Under the pieces are notes generated by a model. That model saw only the letters and a program-made list of their open reading frames with translations. It searched no databases and was not told where the DNA came from. The position numbers and the translations under genes are program-made. Positions 34,823 to 42,996 of a DNA stretch of 64,000 nt are shown here, in pieces. Each line of letters begins with the position of its first letter. Within the stretch, counting starts at the first letter, position 1. Source of the DNA: Pueribacillus sp041725775 (lineage in GTDB: Bacteria; Bacillota; Bacilli; Bacillales; UBA6769); NCBI RefSeq assembly GCF_041725775.1, contig NZ_JBEUEL010000005.1, positions 61,420-125,419 on the forward strand, in the 5' to 3' direction.

Positions 34823-36016
34823 ATGAATCAGTCATTTATAAAAGCAAAACCAATCTTAAATACGTTAACTGAACATGGTTATGAAGCTTACTTTGTAGGA
34901 GGCGCTGTTCGAGATTACTTGCTAAACCGTCCAATTCATGATATCGATATTGCTACGTCAGCAACACCAAACATCGTGCAAGCACTTTTTAAAAATGTTA
35001 TCCCTGTCGGCATTGAACATGGAACTGTCATTGTTGTTCACGACGGCGTAGCTTATGAAGTTACAACGTTTCGAAAAGAAAGTGAATATCATGATTTCCG
35101 TAGACCAAATGAAGTCACGTTTATATCGAGTTTACAAGAAGATTTAAAACGCCGAGATTTTACAATGAATGCCATTGCTGTATCTAACAATTTGGAAATC
35201 ATCGACCCTTTTAACGGAAAGCTAGATATTCATAATCAACTCATTCGAACAGTCGGCTCCCCATATGATCGCTTTCAGGAAGATCCACTTCGAATATTGC
35301 GAGCGATTCGATTTGTGGCACAATTAAATTTTTCGGTCGATAAAGAAACATTGCATGCTATCGATGAGATGAAATCGTATTTAGAACATCTTTCAGTTGA
35401 ACGAATTGCCCAAGAGTTCGAAAAATTATGTTTAGGTCAAGCAAGTGGTAAAGCACTCAAGCTTATTGCTACTTACAATATTCATTGTTTTTTACCGTGT
35501 TTAAAAGGATATCAAGCGGAGATAGAAACGATTGCAAAACTTTCTTTAACGCGATTAAAAGAGCCTCATGAATGCTGGACCTTGTTACTTTTTTATATAA
35601 ACCATGACCCTAAAACATTTTTAAAGGCTTGGAAACGACCAAAGCGAATGATTAAACAAGTAGAAACGTTGCTGTACGCCTTAAAACGAGAGAAGTCAAA
35701 ACAGTGGGATGCTTATCTTTTCTATTCACTAGGATGGGAATTAAGCCAATCTTACATTACAATTCATACTGTTATTCATAAGCAATCTCTCGAAGTTAAT
35801 CTCAGAAATTTTCATAAGATATATGCCGAACTTCCGATCAAACAAAGAAAAGATCTCGCGATTAACGGCAATGACCTTATCGATTTTACGAATAGAAAAA
35901 GAGGTCCCTGGATTGAAGAAGTTCTAACTCTAATTGAACAATCAATTATTGCTGGAACGCTACGTAACGATAAAAATGAATTAAGAGAGTGGGTTTCACA
36001 TTGGCACAATCAATAA
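34823..36016 (+). CDS. cca: CCA-adding tRNA nucleotidyltransferase
   Basis: Adds or repairs the 3' CCA of tRNAs. The 397-residue class II enzyme has the nucleotidyltransferase head YFVGGAVRDYLLNRPIHDIDIAT with the catalytic DxD, the RRDFTMNA motif (about 103-110) and the RFQEDPLRILRAIRF motif (about 143-157), then a helical tail domain. The frame is open from TTG 34805, but ATG 34823 after GGAAG gives the family start. Its end overlaps birA by 16 nt. Confidence 0.95.
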   Translation: MNQSFIKAKPILNTLTEHGYEAYFVGGAVRDYLLNRPIHDIDIATSATPNIVQALFKNVIPVGIEHGTVIVVHDGVAYEVTTFRKESEYHDFRRPNEVTFISSLQEDLKRRDFTMNAIAVSNNLEIIDPFNGKLDIHNQLIRTVGSPYDRFQEDPLRILRAIRFVAQLNFSVDKETLHAIDEMKSYLEHLSVERIAQEFEKLCLGQASGKALKLIATYNIHCFLPCLKGYQAEIETIAKLSLTRLKEPHECWTLLLFYINHDPKTFLKAWKRPKRMIKQVETLLYALKREKSKQWDAYLFYSLGWELSQSYITIHTVIHKQSLEVNLRNFHKIYAELPIKQRKDLAINGNDLIDFTNRKRGPWIEEVLTLIEQSIIAGTLRNDKNELREWVSHWHNQ

Positions 36017-36990
36017 GAGAAAAATTATTAACGTTGCTGCTGGAAAATCAAAATGATTACATCTCTGGACAAAAAATAAGTGAGCAATTAGGATGTTCTC
36101 GAACGGCCATTTGGAAACATATTTCTGAATTAAAAAAAGAAGGTTATGATGTGGAAGGGGTACAAAAGCGAGGGTATCGTTTAATTTCAAAGCCCAACAA
36201 TATTAGACCGCATGACATTCGTACGAATTTGCAAACAAATACAATTGGTCAGCACATCCATTTTTATGATGTCGTCAGCTCTACACAAGAAATCGCACAT
36301 ACGCTTGCACTTGAAGGTACAAAAGAAGGGACAGTTGTCATTGCGGAGCACCAGTCAAACGGGAGAGGTCGTTTAGGTCGCCAATGGGAATCCCCGAAAG
36401 GGAGTGGAATTTGGATGAGCTTAATTATACGACCAAATATCCCTCCGCATCAAGCACCACAATTAACTTTGCTAACAGCTGTCGCAATTGTACAAGCTAT
36501 TCAAGCGGAAACAAATATTAAAGCAGAAATTAAATGGCCCAACGATATTTTAATAAACGGAAAAAAAGTCGTTGGCATTCTTACTGAACTACAGGCGGAA
36601 GCAGATCTTGTACAATCGGTTATCATCGGAATTGGCATTAATGTAAACATTAAGCAGTTTCCAAAAGAATTAAAGAATAAAGCAACATCACTTTTAATTG
36701 AAAATGGTCATCATGAAATTGAACGTGCTCTGTTAATCCGAACATTTTTTCAACAATTTGAGATACTATACAAAGAATATTTGGAATATGGATTCAAACC
36801 GATTAAACTTCGCTGGGAAAGTTATGCTGTAAGTCTTGGAACATATATAACTGCTCGAACATTAAATGGTGAGATTTATGGATTTGCTAATGGGATTACA
36901 GATGAAGGTGTTCTCCTTATCGAAGATAAGGATGGCAACACCCATCAAGTCTATTCAGCTGACATTGAAATTTCTTCTTCACAATCATAA
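36001..36990 (+). CDS. birA: Biotin-protein ligase and repressor BirA
   Basis: Joins biotin to acceptor proteins and, through its N-terminal winged helix, represses biotin genes. Residues 1-60 form the DNA-binding part (SGQKISEQLGCSRTAIWKHI). The ligase domain has the biotin-AMP loop GRGRLGRQWESP (about residues 117-128), the KWPNDILINGKKVVGIL segment and a C-terminal SH3-like domain. TTG at 36001 is chosen because it starts at the conserved N-terminus; GTG at 35989 is an alternative. The frame overlaps the end of cca. Confidence 0.93.
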   Translation: MAQSIREKLLTLLLENQNDYISGQKISEQLGCSRTAIWKHISELKKEGYDVEGVQKRGYRLISKPNNIRPHDIRTNLQTNTIGQHIHFYDVVSSTQEIAHTLALEGTKEGTVVIAEHQSNGRGRLGRQWESPKGSGIWMSLIIRPNIPPHQAPQLTLLTAVAIVQAIQAETNIKAEIKWPNDILINGKKVVGILTELQAEADLVQSVIIGIGINVNIKQFPKELKNKATSLLIENGHHEIERALLIRTFFQQFEILYKEYLEYGFKPIKLRWESYAVSLGTYITARTLNGEIYGFANGITDEGVLLIEDKDGNTHQVYSADIEISSSQS

Positions 36991-37130
36991 GTGATCTTGT
37001 TATACTGTAAACAGATTGGGCAGTATCATTAGAACTGCACCATTTTGTTCGTCATTTAGTTAAATATACGGATTCTGCCTTGATCCTTTTTAGGACGGGG
37101 ACAGAGGGATGAAAATCAACATAATCACGT

Positions 37131-37163
37131 AATCCTTCTTTCCTGTAAAGAAGGTTTTTTGAT
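37131..37163 (+). terminator. Terminator between birA and panB
   Basis: CCTTCTTT (37134-37141) pairs with AAAGAAGG (37147-37154), then TTTTTT. It lies 48 nt upstream of the panB start; it may end birA or act as an attenuator for panBCD. Upstream, GGGCAGT (37018-37024) and ACTGCACC can form a further stem of unknown role. Confidence 0.7.
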
Positions 37164-37210
37164 TTTCTCACCCTCTAACTAGACATTTGATATTTGGAGG
37201 GATTTCCTAC

Positions 37211-38050
37211 GTGAAAAGTACAACAGATTTTATCAAAATGAAAGAAAATAAAGAACCGATTGTGATGATTACAGCTTATGATTATCCGTCAGCAAAAATT
37301 GTTGAAGACGCAGGCGTAGATATTATTTTGGTTGGTGATTCGTTAGGTAATGTCGTACTAGGATATAACTCAACTGTCGACGTTACACTTGACGATATGA
37401 TCGTTCATACGAAAGCCGTTAAAAGAGGAGCTTTCGATACGTTTATTGTAACGGATATGCCATTTATGACCTATCATTCGTCATTTTCTGAAACGCTCGA
37501 AAACGCAAAGCGATTAATTCAAACAGGCGGAGCGCATGCATTAAAACTAGAAGGTAGTGGAGAAGTTGTCGACCATATTTATAAGTTAACCCAAGCGGGT
37601 GTTCCTGTTGTCGGTCATCTTGGTTTAACTCCACAATCTGTCGGCGTGCTAGGTGGGTATAAAGTGCAAGGTAAAGATGCAAAAGCAGCGAGGAAATTAA
37701 TCGAAGATGCAAAGCAAATTGAAGCGGCTGGGGCATTTTCCATCGTCCTTGAACTCGTTCCTGAACAAGTGGCTGCCATCGTAAGTGAAGAGTTATCCAT
37801 CCCGATAATAGGAATTGGAGCAGGTGCACATACGGACGGTCAAGTGCTCGTCTATCATGATCTGATAGGTTATGGCAATCACCGTGTACCAAAATTTGTG
37901 AAACAATATTGCCAAATTTCAAAAACGATTGAGCAAGCCGTTACGAATTACACAAATGATGTGAGAAAAAAAGCATTTCCTAGTGAAGCACATACATTCT
38001 CGATAAAAAATGAAGAATTGAAAAGCCTATACGGAGGCGTACGCACATGA
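37211..38050 (+). CDS. panB: 3-Methyl-2-oxobutanoate hydroxymethyltransferase
   Basis: Makes ketopantoate from 2-oxoisovalerate, the first step of pantothenate and coenzyme A synthesis. The 279-residue barrel has MITAYDYPSAKIVEDAGVDIILVGDSLG (metal-binding aspartates) and GHLGLTPQS, with IPIIGIGAGAHTDGQVLVYHD near the C-terminus. The frame is open from 37187; GTG 37211 follows GGAGGG and gives the conserved MKSTTDFIKMKEN start. It overlaps panC in ATGA. Confidence 0.96.
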   Translation: MKSTTDFIKMKENKEPIVMITAYDYPSAKIVEDAGVDIILVGDSLGNVVLGYNSTVDVTLDDMIVHTKAVKRGAFDTFIVTDMPFMTYHSSFSETLENAKRLIQTGGAHALKLEGSGEVVDHIYKLTQAGVPVVGHLGLTPQSVGVLGGYKVQGKDAKAARKLIEDAKQIEAAGAFSIVLELVPEQVAAIVSEELSIPIIGIGAGAHTDGQVLVYHDLIGYGNHRVPKFVKQYCQISKTIEQAVTNYTNDVRKKAFPSEAHTFSIKNEELKSLYGGVRT

Positions 38051-38919
38051 TCGTTGTAAAAACTGTGAAGGAAATGCAACAGTTATCAAAAAAGTTTAAA
38101 TCGAGCGATAACTCAATTGGCTATGTTGCAACGATGGGATTTCTTCATGAAGGGCACCTTTCTCTCGTAAACGAGGCAAGAAAAAGAGATGATATCGTAA
38201 TCATGAGCATCTTCGTAAACCCAACACAATTTGGACCGAATGAAGACTTTGAAACCTATCCGCGCGATTTTGAACGTGATTGCCAGCTAGCTGAAGCAAA
38301 CGGTGTCGATGTTCTTTTTTATCCGTCGGTTACAGAGATGTATCCATCAGAATTAACTTCTGAAATTCACGTAGTAAAAAGAACGAATGTTTTATGTGGT
38401 AAATCAAGACCTGGGCATTTTGACGGCGTTGCAACTGTTCTTTTTAAATTTTTTCATATTATTTCACCTGATCGTGTTTATTTTGGAATGAAAGATGCAC
38501 AACAAGTCGCTGTTATCGAAGGTTTTCTAACCGATTATTTTTTCCCGATTAGTTTAGTCACTTGTCCAACGGTGAGAGAACATGATGGATTAGCAAAAAG
38601 TTCTAGAAATGTTAATTTAACAACAAAAGAGCGGAAAGAAGCACCCATTATATACGAAAAATTACAACAAGTAAAAATGTTAGTTGAAAACGGTGTACGG
38701 GATTGTGAACAATTAAAAAAAACGATAGTCAATAAATTATCTTCCGCTATTACGGGAAAAATAGATTATGTCGAACTATTAACGTATCCTGATTTAACAA
38801 AAACTAATACGATAAAAGGAAAAATGATTCTTGCAGTAGCTGTACAATATTCGAAAGTTCGTTTAATTGATAATATCATCTTGACTATAAAGGAGGATAA
38901 CGAATGTATCGAACAATGA
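38047..38919 (+). CDS. panC: Pantothenate synthetase
   Basis: Joins pantoate and beta-alanine with ATP. The 290-residue protein has the nucleotidyltransferase signature GYVATMGFLHEGHLSLV (about 24-40), FVNPTQFGPNEDFETYPR and YFGMKDAQQVAVI, and the SSRNVNL loop in place of the usual SSRN(V/A)YL. It lies in the middle of panBCD, overlapping panB by 4 nt and panD by 16 nt, so all three are translated together. Confidence 0.97.
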   Translation: MIVVKTVKEMQQLSKKFKSSDNSIGYVATMGFLHEGHLSLVNEARKRDDIVIMSIFVNPTQFGPNEDFETYPRDFERDCQLAEANGVDVLFYPSVTEMYPSELTSEIHVVKRTNVLCGKSRPGHFDGVATVLFKFFHIISPDRVYFGMKDAQQVAVIEGFLTDYFFPISLVTCPTVREHDGLAKSSRNVNLTTKERKEAPIIYEKLQQVKMLVENGVRDCEQLKKTIVNKLSSAITGKIDYVELLTYPDLTKTNTIKGKMILAVAVQYSKVRLIDNIILTIKEDNECIEQ

Positions 38920-39290
38920 TGAAAGGGAAACTTCATCGTGCAAGAATAACGGAAGCCAACCTTAATTACGTCGGAAGCATTACGATCGATGAAGACCTTC
39001 TTGACGCAGTGGACATGCTTCCAAATGAAAAAGTACAAATTGTGAATAATAACAATGGTGCCCGCTTTGAAACATATATTATTCCGGGAAAAAGAGGTAG
39101 CGGTGTCATTTGTGTGAACGGTGCAGCCGCACGTTTAGTGCAAGAAGGGGACGTCATTATCATTATATCTTATGCATTAGTATCAGAAGAAGAAGTAAAA
39201 AATTTTTCGCCTAAAGTCGCGATAATGAATGAAGAAAACAAAATAGTGGAAATGATTGATCATGAGCCAGAAGCAACAATTATATCATAA
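38904..39290 (+). CDS. panD: Aspartate 1-decarboxylase
   Basis: Makes beta-alanine from aspartate. The enzyme is translated as an inactive proenzyme that cleaves itself between Gly24 and Ser25, leaving a pyruvoyl group; YVGSITID here has exactly that pair. MYRTMMKGKLHRARITEANL is the usual opening, and NNGARFETYIIPGKRGSGVICVNGAAARL follows in the core. The 128-residue length is typical. The ribosome-binding site AAAGGAGG lies at 38890-38897, within the end of panC. Confidence 0.97.
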   Translation: MYRTMMKGKLHRARITEANLNYVGSITIDEDLLDAVDMLPNEKVQIVNNNNGARFETYIIPGKRGSGVICVNGAAARLVQEGDVIIIISYALVSEEEVKNFSPKVAIMNEENKIVEMIDHEPEATIIS

Positions 39291-39403
39291 CGTTCAGCCT
39301 TTATTTAATCCGATGACTCCACCAATCAAGAAGCGACATCGTTGATTTGCAAAAATAACGATAATCGTTGAAAATATAGAAGTGTGCTATAGAAGGGGAT
39401 ACG

Positions 39404-39889
39404 ATGAAAAAATGGGTCTTCATTAGTATTATCGTAATTTTTTTATTTGCTATAATTCAATCTGCTTATTTATATCACAATGCTTCAAAACCGTTTTCAA
39501 ATGAACAAGAACGAGCTATAAAAATTGCTAAAAGCAGTGTGGAAATAAACGACATACTAGAGGTAACTTTTTTTAACGGGGATGAATCCTATCAGGTCGT
39601 TCGTGCATTAGATGAACAAAATGAAGAAATCATCATTTGGGTCCCAGAAAAAAAACCAGATGATATTATGATTGAAAAAGCACGAAACGGACTTACCGAA
39701 GAACAAGTGAAAAAATATGCACGATCTGAATTTGATATTAAAAAATTACAAAATGTTCGCATCGGAATGAAATATAATATTCCCGTTTGGGAAATTACAT
39801 TTATTGATTCTAATGATCGATATAGCTTTTATTATTTACATTTTGACGGAAAAACGTGGATTGAAAATTACCGTTTAAAAGCGATTTAA
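39404..39889 (+). CDS. ypmB: YpmB/TseB-like membrane-anchored protein
   Basis: A 161-residue protein with an N-terminal membrane anchor (WVFISIIVIFLFAIIQSAYLY) and an exterior domain resembling PepSY-type folds. Position just before aspB and size match B. subtilis YpmB, reported to influence cell-wall elongation (TseB). The RIGMKYNIPVWEITFID segment near the C-terminus matches the family. AGAAGGGG precedes ATG 39404. The ypmA and dinG genes found near it in B. subtilis are missing. Confidence 0.78.
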   Translation: MKKWVFISIIVIFLFAIIQSAYLYHNASKPFSNEQERAIKIAKSSVEINDILEVTFFNGDESYQVVRALDEQNEEIIIWVPEKKPDDIMIEKARNGLTEEQVKKYARSEFDIKKLQNVRIGMKYNIPVWEITFIDSNDRYSFYYLHFDGKTWIENYRLKAI

Positions 39890-39923
39890 ACATAGAAAAA
39901 AATGTGAAACTGGGGGAAATACA

Positions 39924-41108
39924 ATGCAATTATCGAAACGAGCGTCATCTATCTCACCATCTACAACATTAGAAATTACAGCCAAAGCTAAAGCACTTCG
40001 AGCAGCAGGACACGATGTTATCGGACTCGGGGCTGGGGAACCTGACTTTAATACACCAAAACATATTATTGAAGCTGCGTATCATTCTTTAAATGAAGGG
40101 CTTACAAAATATACACCTTCAAGTGGTTTACCAGAATTAAAAGAAAGCATCATCGAAAAATTTCGTAACGATCAAAATTTAAAATACAGTTCGAATGAAA
40201 TCATTGTATGTTCTGGGGCAAAACATGCTCTTTACACATTATTTCAAACCTATTTAAATGAAAAAGATGAAGTGATCATTCCTACTCCCTTTTGGGTAAG
40301 CTATCCTGAGCAAGTAAAACTAGCTGGAGGCATTCCGATTTACGTTGAAGGAAAAGAAGAAAACTCATTTAAAGTCACTCCTGAGCAGATCGAGGCTGCG
40401 GTTACTGAGAAAACAAAAGCGATTGTACTTAATTCGCCTAGCAATCCTACAGGTATGCTCTATTCTAAAGATGAACTCGCCGCCATTGGACAAGTATGTT
40501 TAAAACATAACCTACTAATCGTATCAGATGAAATTTATGAAAAATTAACATATGATGGTGCAAAGCACATATCAATCGCCGAGGTTTCTGAAGAACTAAA
40601 AAACCAAACAGTCATTATAAATGGTGTCTCAAAGTCACATTCTATGACAGGGTGGAGGATCGGGTATGCAGCTGGAAATGCTCAATTAATTAAAGCTATG
40701 ACGAATCACGCTAGTCATAGCACCTCAAATCCTGCAACTGTTTCTCAATATGGTGCAATCGCCGCGTATAATGGACCTCAAGAGCCTGTAGAAATGATGA
40801 GACAAGCATTTGAAGAACGGTTAAACAATCTATATGAAAGGTTAATAGAAATTGAAGGATTTACTTGCATTAAACCGCAAGGTGCTTTTTACTTATTTCC
40901 AAATGCGAAAGAAGCTGCATCACGTACTGGCTATTCATCTGTAGATGAATTTACAAAAGCGTTGCTTGAAGAAGCTAATGTTGCGCTCGTACCAGGTTCG
41001 GGCTTTGGAGCACCTAATAATGTTCGCTTATCTTATGCAACTTCACCAGAAATTCTAGATGAAGCGATTGTGAGAATCGCACGTTTTGTTAGGGAACGAA
41101 TGAAATAA
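39924..41108 (+). CDS. aspB: Aspartate aminotransferase
   Basis: Pyridoxal-phosphate enzyme that interconverts aspartate and oxaloacetate with glutamate. The 394-residue protein starts QLSKRASSISPSTTLEITAKA; GLGAGEPDFNTP (about 34-45), LNSPSNPTGMLYS and SDEIYEKLTYDG are conserved, and the cofactor lysine is Lys237 in GVSKSHSMTGWRIGYAAG. GGGGGAAA precedes ATG 39924. In B. subtilis asnS lies between aspB and dnaD; here they are neighbours. Confidence 0.97.
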   Translation: MQLSKRASSISPSTTLEITAKAKALRAAGHDVIGLGAGEPDFNTPKHIIEAAYHSLNEGLTKYTPSSGLPELKESIIEKFRNDQNLKYSSNEIIVCSGAKHALYTLFQTYLNEKDEVIIPTPFWVSYPEQVKLAGGIPIYVEGKEENSFKVTPEQIEAAVTEKTKAIVLNSPSNPTGMLYSKDELAAIGQVCLKHNLLIVSDEIYEKLTYDGAKHISIAEVSEELKNQTVIINGVSKSHSMTGWRIGYAAGNAQLIKAMTNHASHSTSNPATVSQYGAIAAYNGPQEPVEMMRQAFEERLNNLYERLIEIEGFTCIKPQGAFYLFPNAKEAASRTGYSSVDEFTKALLEEANVALVPGSGFGAPNNVRLSYATSPEILDEAIVRIARFVRERMK

Positions 41109-41162
41109 AACATGTTTAAATTACATGCCTCACGTTAAATCGATAAATGGGGTGTCAAACAA

Positions 41163-41840
41163 TTGAAAAAAGAACTTTTAGAAAAATGGTTCAATGAGGG
41201 CGCCATCTCGATCCCTAATTTACTACTTCAGCATTATAAACAGATCGATATGAATGAAATTGAATGCATGTTAATCATTCAAATTTACAGTTTCATAAGT
41301 AAAGGAATTCACTTTCCAACCCCCGATCAACTTTCTGAACGTATGACATTATCAAGTGAAGATTGCATGCAGTTAGTGAGAACATTGATTCAGAAAGACG
41401 TATTGCTCATCGAAGAACATAAAGAGCCATATTCTGAATCATACTCACTCTCACCATTGTGGAAAAAGCTATCTGCCTTCATCGTAAATAATGAAAAAAA
41501 GATAGAAGCGACTATAGCAGAAGAAAACCTTTATACACTGTTTGAAAACGAATTTGCTCGACCGCTTTCACCGATAGAATGCGAAACATTGGCGATGTGG
41601 ATTGATGAAGATAAACATTCAACAGAACTTATAAAAGCGGCTCTAAAAGAATCCGTACTTTCCGGAAAATTAAACTTTCGTTATATTGATCGAATTTTAT
41701 TTGAATGGAAGAAAAACGGGATAAAAACAGTCGAAGAAGCACATACCTACGGTGAAAGATTCAGACGTCAACCGCAAAGACAAACTCAAGAGAAAGAAGT
41801 AAAATCAAACATAAGTTATCCTTTTTATAATTGGCTTTAA
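41163..41840 (+). CDS. dnaD: DNA replication initiation protein DnaD
   Basis: DnaD helps load the replicative helicase at oriC and at stalled forks. The 225-residue protein has an N-terminal winged-helix dimer domain (to about 100) and the C-terminal DnaB/DnaD domain, with SPIECETLAMWIDE near its beginning and the RYIDRILFEWKKNGIKTVEEA motif near 175-195. The start is TTG 41163, with GGGGTGTC upstream. Context next to nth matches B. subtilis. Confidence 0.94.
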   Translation: MKKELLEKWFNEGAISIPNLLLQHYKQIDMNEIECMLIIQIYSFISKGIHFPTPDQLSERMTLSSEDCMQLVRTLIQKDVLLIEEHKEPYSESYSLSPLWKKLSAFIVNNEKKIEATIAEENLYTLFENEFARPLSPIECETLAMWIDEDKHSTELIKAALKESVLSGKLNFRYIDRILFEWKKNGIKTVEEAHTYGERFRRQPQRQTQEKEVKSNISYPFYNWL

Positions 41841-41842
41841 TT

Positions 41843-41872
41843 GAAAGCGGGCAAAAACTGTCCGCTTTCTTA
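41843..41872 (+). terminator. Terminator after dnaD
   Basis: GAAAGCGGGCA pairs with TGTCCGCTTTC (41859-41869), with one G-T pair; the T tract is weak, so it may be partial and allow readthrough to nth. Confidence 0.6.
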
Positions 41873-41906
41873 TTTGTAAACTAAAAATGGAGGCTTAATC
41901 AAACGA

Positions 41907-42572
41907 ATGTTAACGAAAAAACAAGTTCTATATGTCCTCGATGAAATCGATAAAATGTTTCCAAATGCACATTGTGAGCTACGTCATTCAAATCCATTCG
42001 AATTATTAATCGCTGTTTTGCTGTCAGCTCAAGCAACAGACGTCCTCGTCAACAAAGTTACAGAAAACCTCTTTAAGAAATATAAAACACCTGAAGACTA
42101 CTTATCTGTTCCTTTAGAAGAATTACAGAATGACATTCGCAGAATCGGACTTTATCGCAATAAAGCGAAGAATATTCAAAAATTATGCCATATGCTTCTG
42201 TACGAGTACGAGGGCGTTATTCCGCAAGAACGCGATGAATTGACGAAATTTCCTGGTGTCGGAAGAAAAACAGCTAATGTCGTCGTTTCAGTTGCCTTCG
42301 GAATCCCTGCAATTGCTGTCGATACACACGTAGAGAGGGTAAGCAAGCGACTTGGAATATGCAGGTGGAAAGATTCTGTTTTACAAGTTGAAGAATCATT
42401 AATGAGGAAAATTCCAAAAGAACGTTGGTCACAAGCACATCATCAACTTATATTCTTCGGGCGATATCACTGTAAAGCACAGTCCCCGAACTGCGATATA
42501 TGTCCGGTTTTAGATCTATGTCGAGAAGGTCAGAAAAGGATGAAAAGGAGAGGGAAAATTGTACAAAAATGA
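41907..42572 (+). CDS. nth: Endonuclease III
   Basis: DNA glycosylase and AP lyase that removes oxidised pyrimidines. The 221-residue protein has the helix-hairpin-helix FPGVGRKTANVVVSVAFG (about 113-130) with the catalytic lysine, the aspartate in AVDTHVERVSKRLG, and the four-cysteine iron-sulfur motif CKAQSPNCDICPVLDLC. ATG 41907 is the conserved start, though GGAGG lies 14 nt before it. It overlaps ypoC by 14 nt, the B. subtilis arrangement. Confidence 0.97.
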   Translation: MLTKKQVLYVLDEIDKMFPNAHCELRHSNPFELLIAVLLSAQATDVLVNKVTENLFKKYKTPEDYLSVPLEELQNDIRRIGLYRNKAKNIQKLCHMLLYEYEGVIPQERDELTKFPGVGRKTANVVVSVAFGIPAIAVDTHVERVSKRLGICRWKDSVLQVEESLMRKIPKERWSQAHHQLIFFGRYHCKAQSPNCDICPVLDLCREGQKRMKRRGKIVQK

Positions 42573-42966
42573 GCATGATTTTATGCAATTTTTTCATGCT
42601 AATCATCCTCCTAAAGACGTAAGTGTAAACATAAACACCCTATTTGAAAAGTGGAACAAACGAGCAAACGAGCTTAAAAACCTGTATGAAACACGTGATA
42701 GCGAAAAAGCATTTAAGTCCATGTGTGAAGGGATTTTATCATTTCTCTATGCCCTTTTTATAACGAATGGACATTCAATTATAAAAGTCGATATTCATCA
42801 ATGGAAAGAAGTAACAAAAAATTTTACCGTCAAACCTGTTAATACAACTGAACGACTCAACTTTATCATTGAACATCCAACACAGTACCATTCTTTTGTA
42901 CAACTAAACTTACTTTACAAAGAACTTATTAAAAAACGTGCCGTTCATAATTTAAGAATAAAATAA
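42559..42966 (+). CDS. ypoC: YpoC family protein
   Basis: A 135-residue basic, helical protein matching B. subtilis YpoC, always encoded after nth and before ponA. The N-terminal FMQFFHANHPP and the WKEVTKNFTVKPVNTTERL region are typical. No catalytic motif or membrane segment is seen. The start is TTG 42559 after AAGGAGAGG and overlaps the nth stop. A bidirectional terminator separates it from the convergent ponA. Function unknown. Confidence 0.82.
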   Translation: MYKNEHDFMQFFHANHPPKDVSVNINTLFEKWNKRANELKNLYETRDSEKAFKSMCEGILSFLYALFITNGHSIIKVDIHQWKEVTKNFTVKPVNTTERLNFIIEHPTQYHSFVQLNLLYKELIKKRAVHNLRIK

Positions 42967-42996
42967 ATGCATCGGCTAACCCGATGCATTTATTTT
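42960..42996. terminator. Bidirectional terminator between ypoC and ponA
   Basis: AATAAATGCATCGG pairs with CCGATGCATTTATT around a short CTAA loop. It has A-rich and T-rich flanks on each side, so it should stop transcription from both convergent genes. Confidence 0.85.

Noticed and set aside
36991..37165. A T-box or known metabolite riboswitch before panB
   Set aside because: The region forms small stems and a terminator but has no T-box motif or other riboswitch consensus that I recognise.
37464..37922. 152-codon minus-strand frame opposite panB
   Set aside because: Antisense shadow with low-complexity leucine and histidine content and no start signal.
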